Shown piece after piece: positions 7,564 through 8,201 of a stretch of DNA of 8,201 bases. Source of the stretch: an uncultured Roseiflexaceae bacterium (GTDB taxonomy: Bacteria; Chloroflexota; Chloroflexia; Chloroflexales; Roseiflexaceae). Location: positions 1 to 8,201 of the forward strand of contig CALJIC010000089.1 in assembly GCA_937974195.1 (NCBI GenBank), written 5' to 3'. The position numbers and the translations under genes are program-made. The stretch's first letter is position 1. Each line of letters starts with the position of its first letter. Under the pieces are notes generated by a model. The model was not told the origin of the DNA and searched no databases. It saw only the letters and a list, made by a program, of their open reading frames with translations.

Positions 7564-8201
7564 ATGCAGAGCATGTTCCGCAGCTCGCGCGCGGTGTTCG
7601 CCGCGATCTTTAGCCTGCTGCTCCTGCTCGCAGGGCTGAGTGCTGCGACAGCCGCTCACGCCCAATCGGGCCTGACGATCGTCGTCGATCGCGTTGATAA
7701 GACCGGGTGGCGCGCGCACGTCGAGGGGAGCTGCCCCGCGGGCTACGAGCTGAGAGCGCGCAACCTCAAGGGGACGTGGGAAGAGCCAGATGACAGCGGG
7801 GCGACGATCAGCGCTCGCTGCGTGCGCCCGAGCGACGGCTTCGAGCGCTGGCATGTGACCAAGTGGGTCCGCAATCCCGGCCATGTGAGCCCGACCAAGA
7901 CGCCGCGGTCGCACAAGACGCCCACAGCCACCCCGCGGCCGCACAAGACGCCCACGGCCACTCCGCGGCCGCACAAGACGCCCACGGCCACCCCGCGGCC
8001 GCACAAGCCGACCCAAGTGCCGTGCCCTGGGTGTCCTGTGCCGACAGCAACGCCGGTGCTGCCGACAGCCACACCAGAGGTGCCGGATGTGACGCCGGTG
8101 CTACCGACGGCCACACCAGAAGTGCCGACCGTGGCGCCGGTGCAGCCGACAGCAACGCCGCTGGTGCCGACCGTGGCGCCGGTGCAGCCGACAGCAACGC
8201 C
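7564..8201 (+). CDS. Exported repeat-rich Pro/Thr protein, 3' end outside the window
   Basis: The frame runs open from the ATG at 7564 to the window edge (212 full codons). GAGGTG at 7553-7558 lies 5 nt upstream and supports the start. Residues 1-33 are a classical signal peptide: Met-Gln-Ser-Met-Phe-Arg, then a leucine-rich core (IFSLLLLLAGL), and an AHA|Q cleavage site. Residues 36-108 form a small domain with two cysteines (57 and 86, a likely disulfide) and several tryptophans (49, 72, 96, 101). I do not recognise its family. From about 110 the chain is low-complexity: basic RPHKTPTATP repeats, then PCPGCP (153-158), then 14-residue repeats of the PVLPTATPEVPTVA kind. Such TPTATP linkers are common in secreted or cell-wall proteins of Chloroflexota and probably act as an extended, possibly glycosylated stalk. 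A further domain or anchor may follow beyond the window. Function unknown. Confidence 0.85.
   Translation, partial: MQSMFRSSRAVFAAIFSLLLLLAGLSAATAAHAQSGLTIVVDRVDKTGWRAHVEGSCPAGYELRARNLKGTWEEPDDSGATISARCVRPSDGFERWHVTKWVRNPGHVSPTKTPRSHKTPTATPRPHKTPTATPRPHKTPTATPRPHKPTQVPCPGCPVPTATPVLPTATPEVPDVTPVLPTATPEVPTVAPVQPTATPLVPTVAPVQPTAT
7901..8008 (+). repeat. 30-bp in-frame tandem repeats (RPHKTPTATP)
   Basis: Units start at 7901, 7931 and 7961, with a partial unit at 7991. GCACAAGACG recurs at 7911, 7941 and 7971, and as GCACAAGCCG at 8001. Units 2 and 3 differ at one base; unit 1 differs from unit 2 at three. The period is exactly ten codons. The near-identity at DNA level points to recent slippage or unequal recombination. 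Confidence 0.95.
8053..8201 (+). repeat. 42-bp in-frame tandem repeats (14-residue Pro/Thr/Val unit)
   Basis: CCGGTG recurs at 8053, 8095, 8137 and 8179, giving a 42-bp period. The encoded units are PVLPTATPEVPDVT, PVLPTATPEVPTVA, PVQPTATPLVPTVA and the start of another PVQPTATP. The first 23 bases of units 3 and 4 are identical. The array continues past the right edge, so its full copy number is unknown. Confidence 0.95.

Noticed and set aside
7901..8008. CRISPR array
   Set aside because: The 30-bp repeats abut one another without spacers, stay in frame, and encode a Pro/Thr linker.
7348..8197. Minus-strand ORFs with Gly/Val or Arg/Gly repeat translations
   Set aside because: They are reverse-strand readings of the tandem repeats in the exported-protein gene. 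The plus frame has a ribosome site, a signal peptide and a coherent domain.

Overview
This is a GC-rich (roughly two-thirds G+C by eye) bacterial window with three complete genes, one gene cut by the right edge, and unusually structured intergenic DNA. The best lineage guess is Chloroflexota (class Chloroflexia or a relative). The guess rests on the Pro/Thr 'TPTATP' linkers of the secreted protein at the right end, the GTP-type PEP carboxykinase and the dispersed G-rich hairpin repeats between genes. It is an inference, not a proof.

Layout. Bases 1-193 hold a long perfect hairpin and one copy of a G-rich repeat element. Next comes a large cytoplasmic GH78 alpha-L-rhamnosidase on the plus strand (194-2938). 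The convergent gap 2939-3086 is filled by three diverged copies of the same repeat element at about 80-bp spacing. The first copy runs into the rhamnosidase stop codon and the last covers the pckG stop codon. On the minus strand follow GTP-dependent PEP carboxykinase (3087-4943) and, upstream of it, an SLC13/DASS-type membrane transporter with two cytosolic TrkA_C domains (5051-6859). The 107 bp between these two carries a plausible sigma70-type promoter whose spacer and -10 are overlapped by an 8-bp direct repeat, so pckG probably has its own regulated promoter even if it can also be co-transcribed with the transporter gene.

Bases 6860-7563 (704 bp) contain no convincing gene. They hold a 12-bp hairpin near the transporter start, an AT-rich pocket with a nested dyad, two further inverted repeats, and three consecutive strong hairpins (7381-7501) just before the last gene. 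That gene (7564 to beyond 8201, plus strand) encodes an exported protein: a signal peptide, a small two-cysteine domain of about 75 residues, then basic RPHKTPTATP repeats, a CPGC motif and 14-residue Pro/Thr/Val repeats. It is open at the window edge.

How the genes fit together: the rhamnosidase frees L-rhamnose from glycosides or oligosaccharides inside the cell. PEPCK links the C4-acid pool (oxaloacetate) to PEP and gluconeogenesis. The transporter belongs to a superfamily that often moves di- and tricarboxylates or inorganic anions, so a C4-acid uptake/gluconeogenesis pairing with pckG is attractive but not shown. I see no defence system, phage, IS element, CRISPR array, tRNA or rRNA. The most unusual material is the repeat family around the rhamnosidase gene, the repeat-spanned pckG promoter, the structured leader and the repetitive exported protein.
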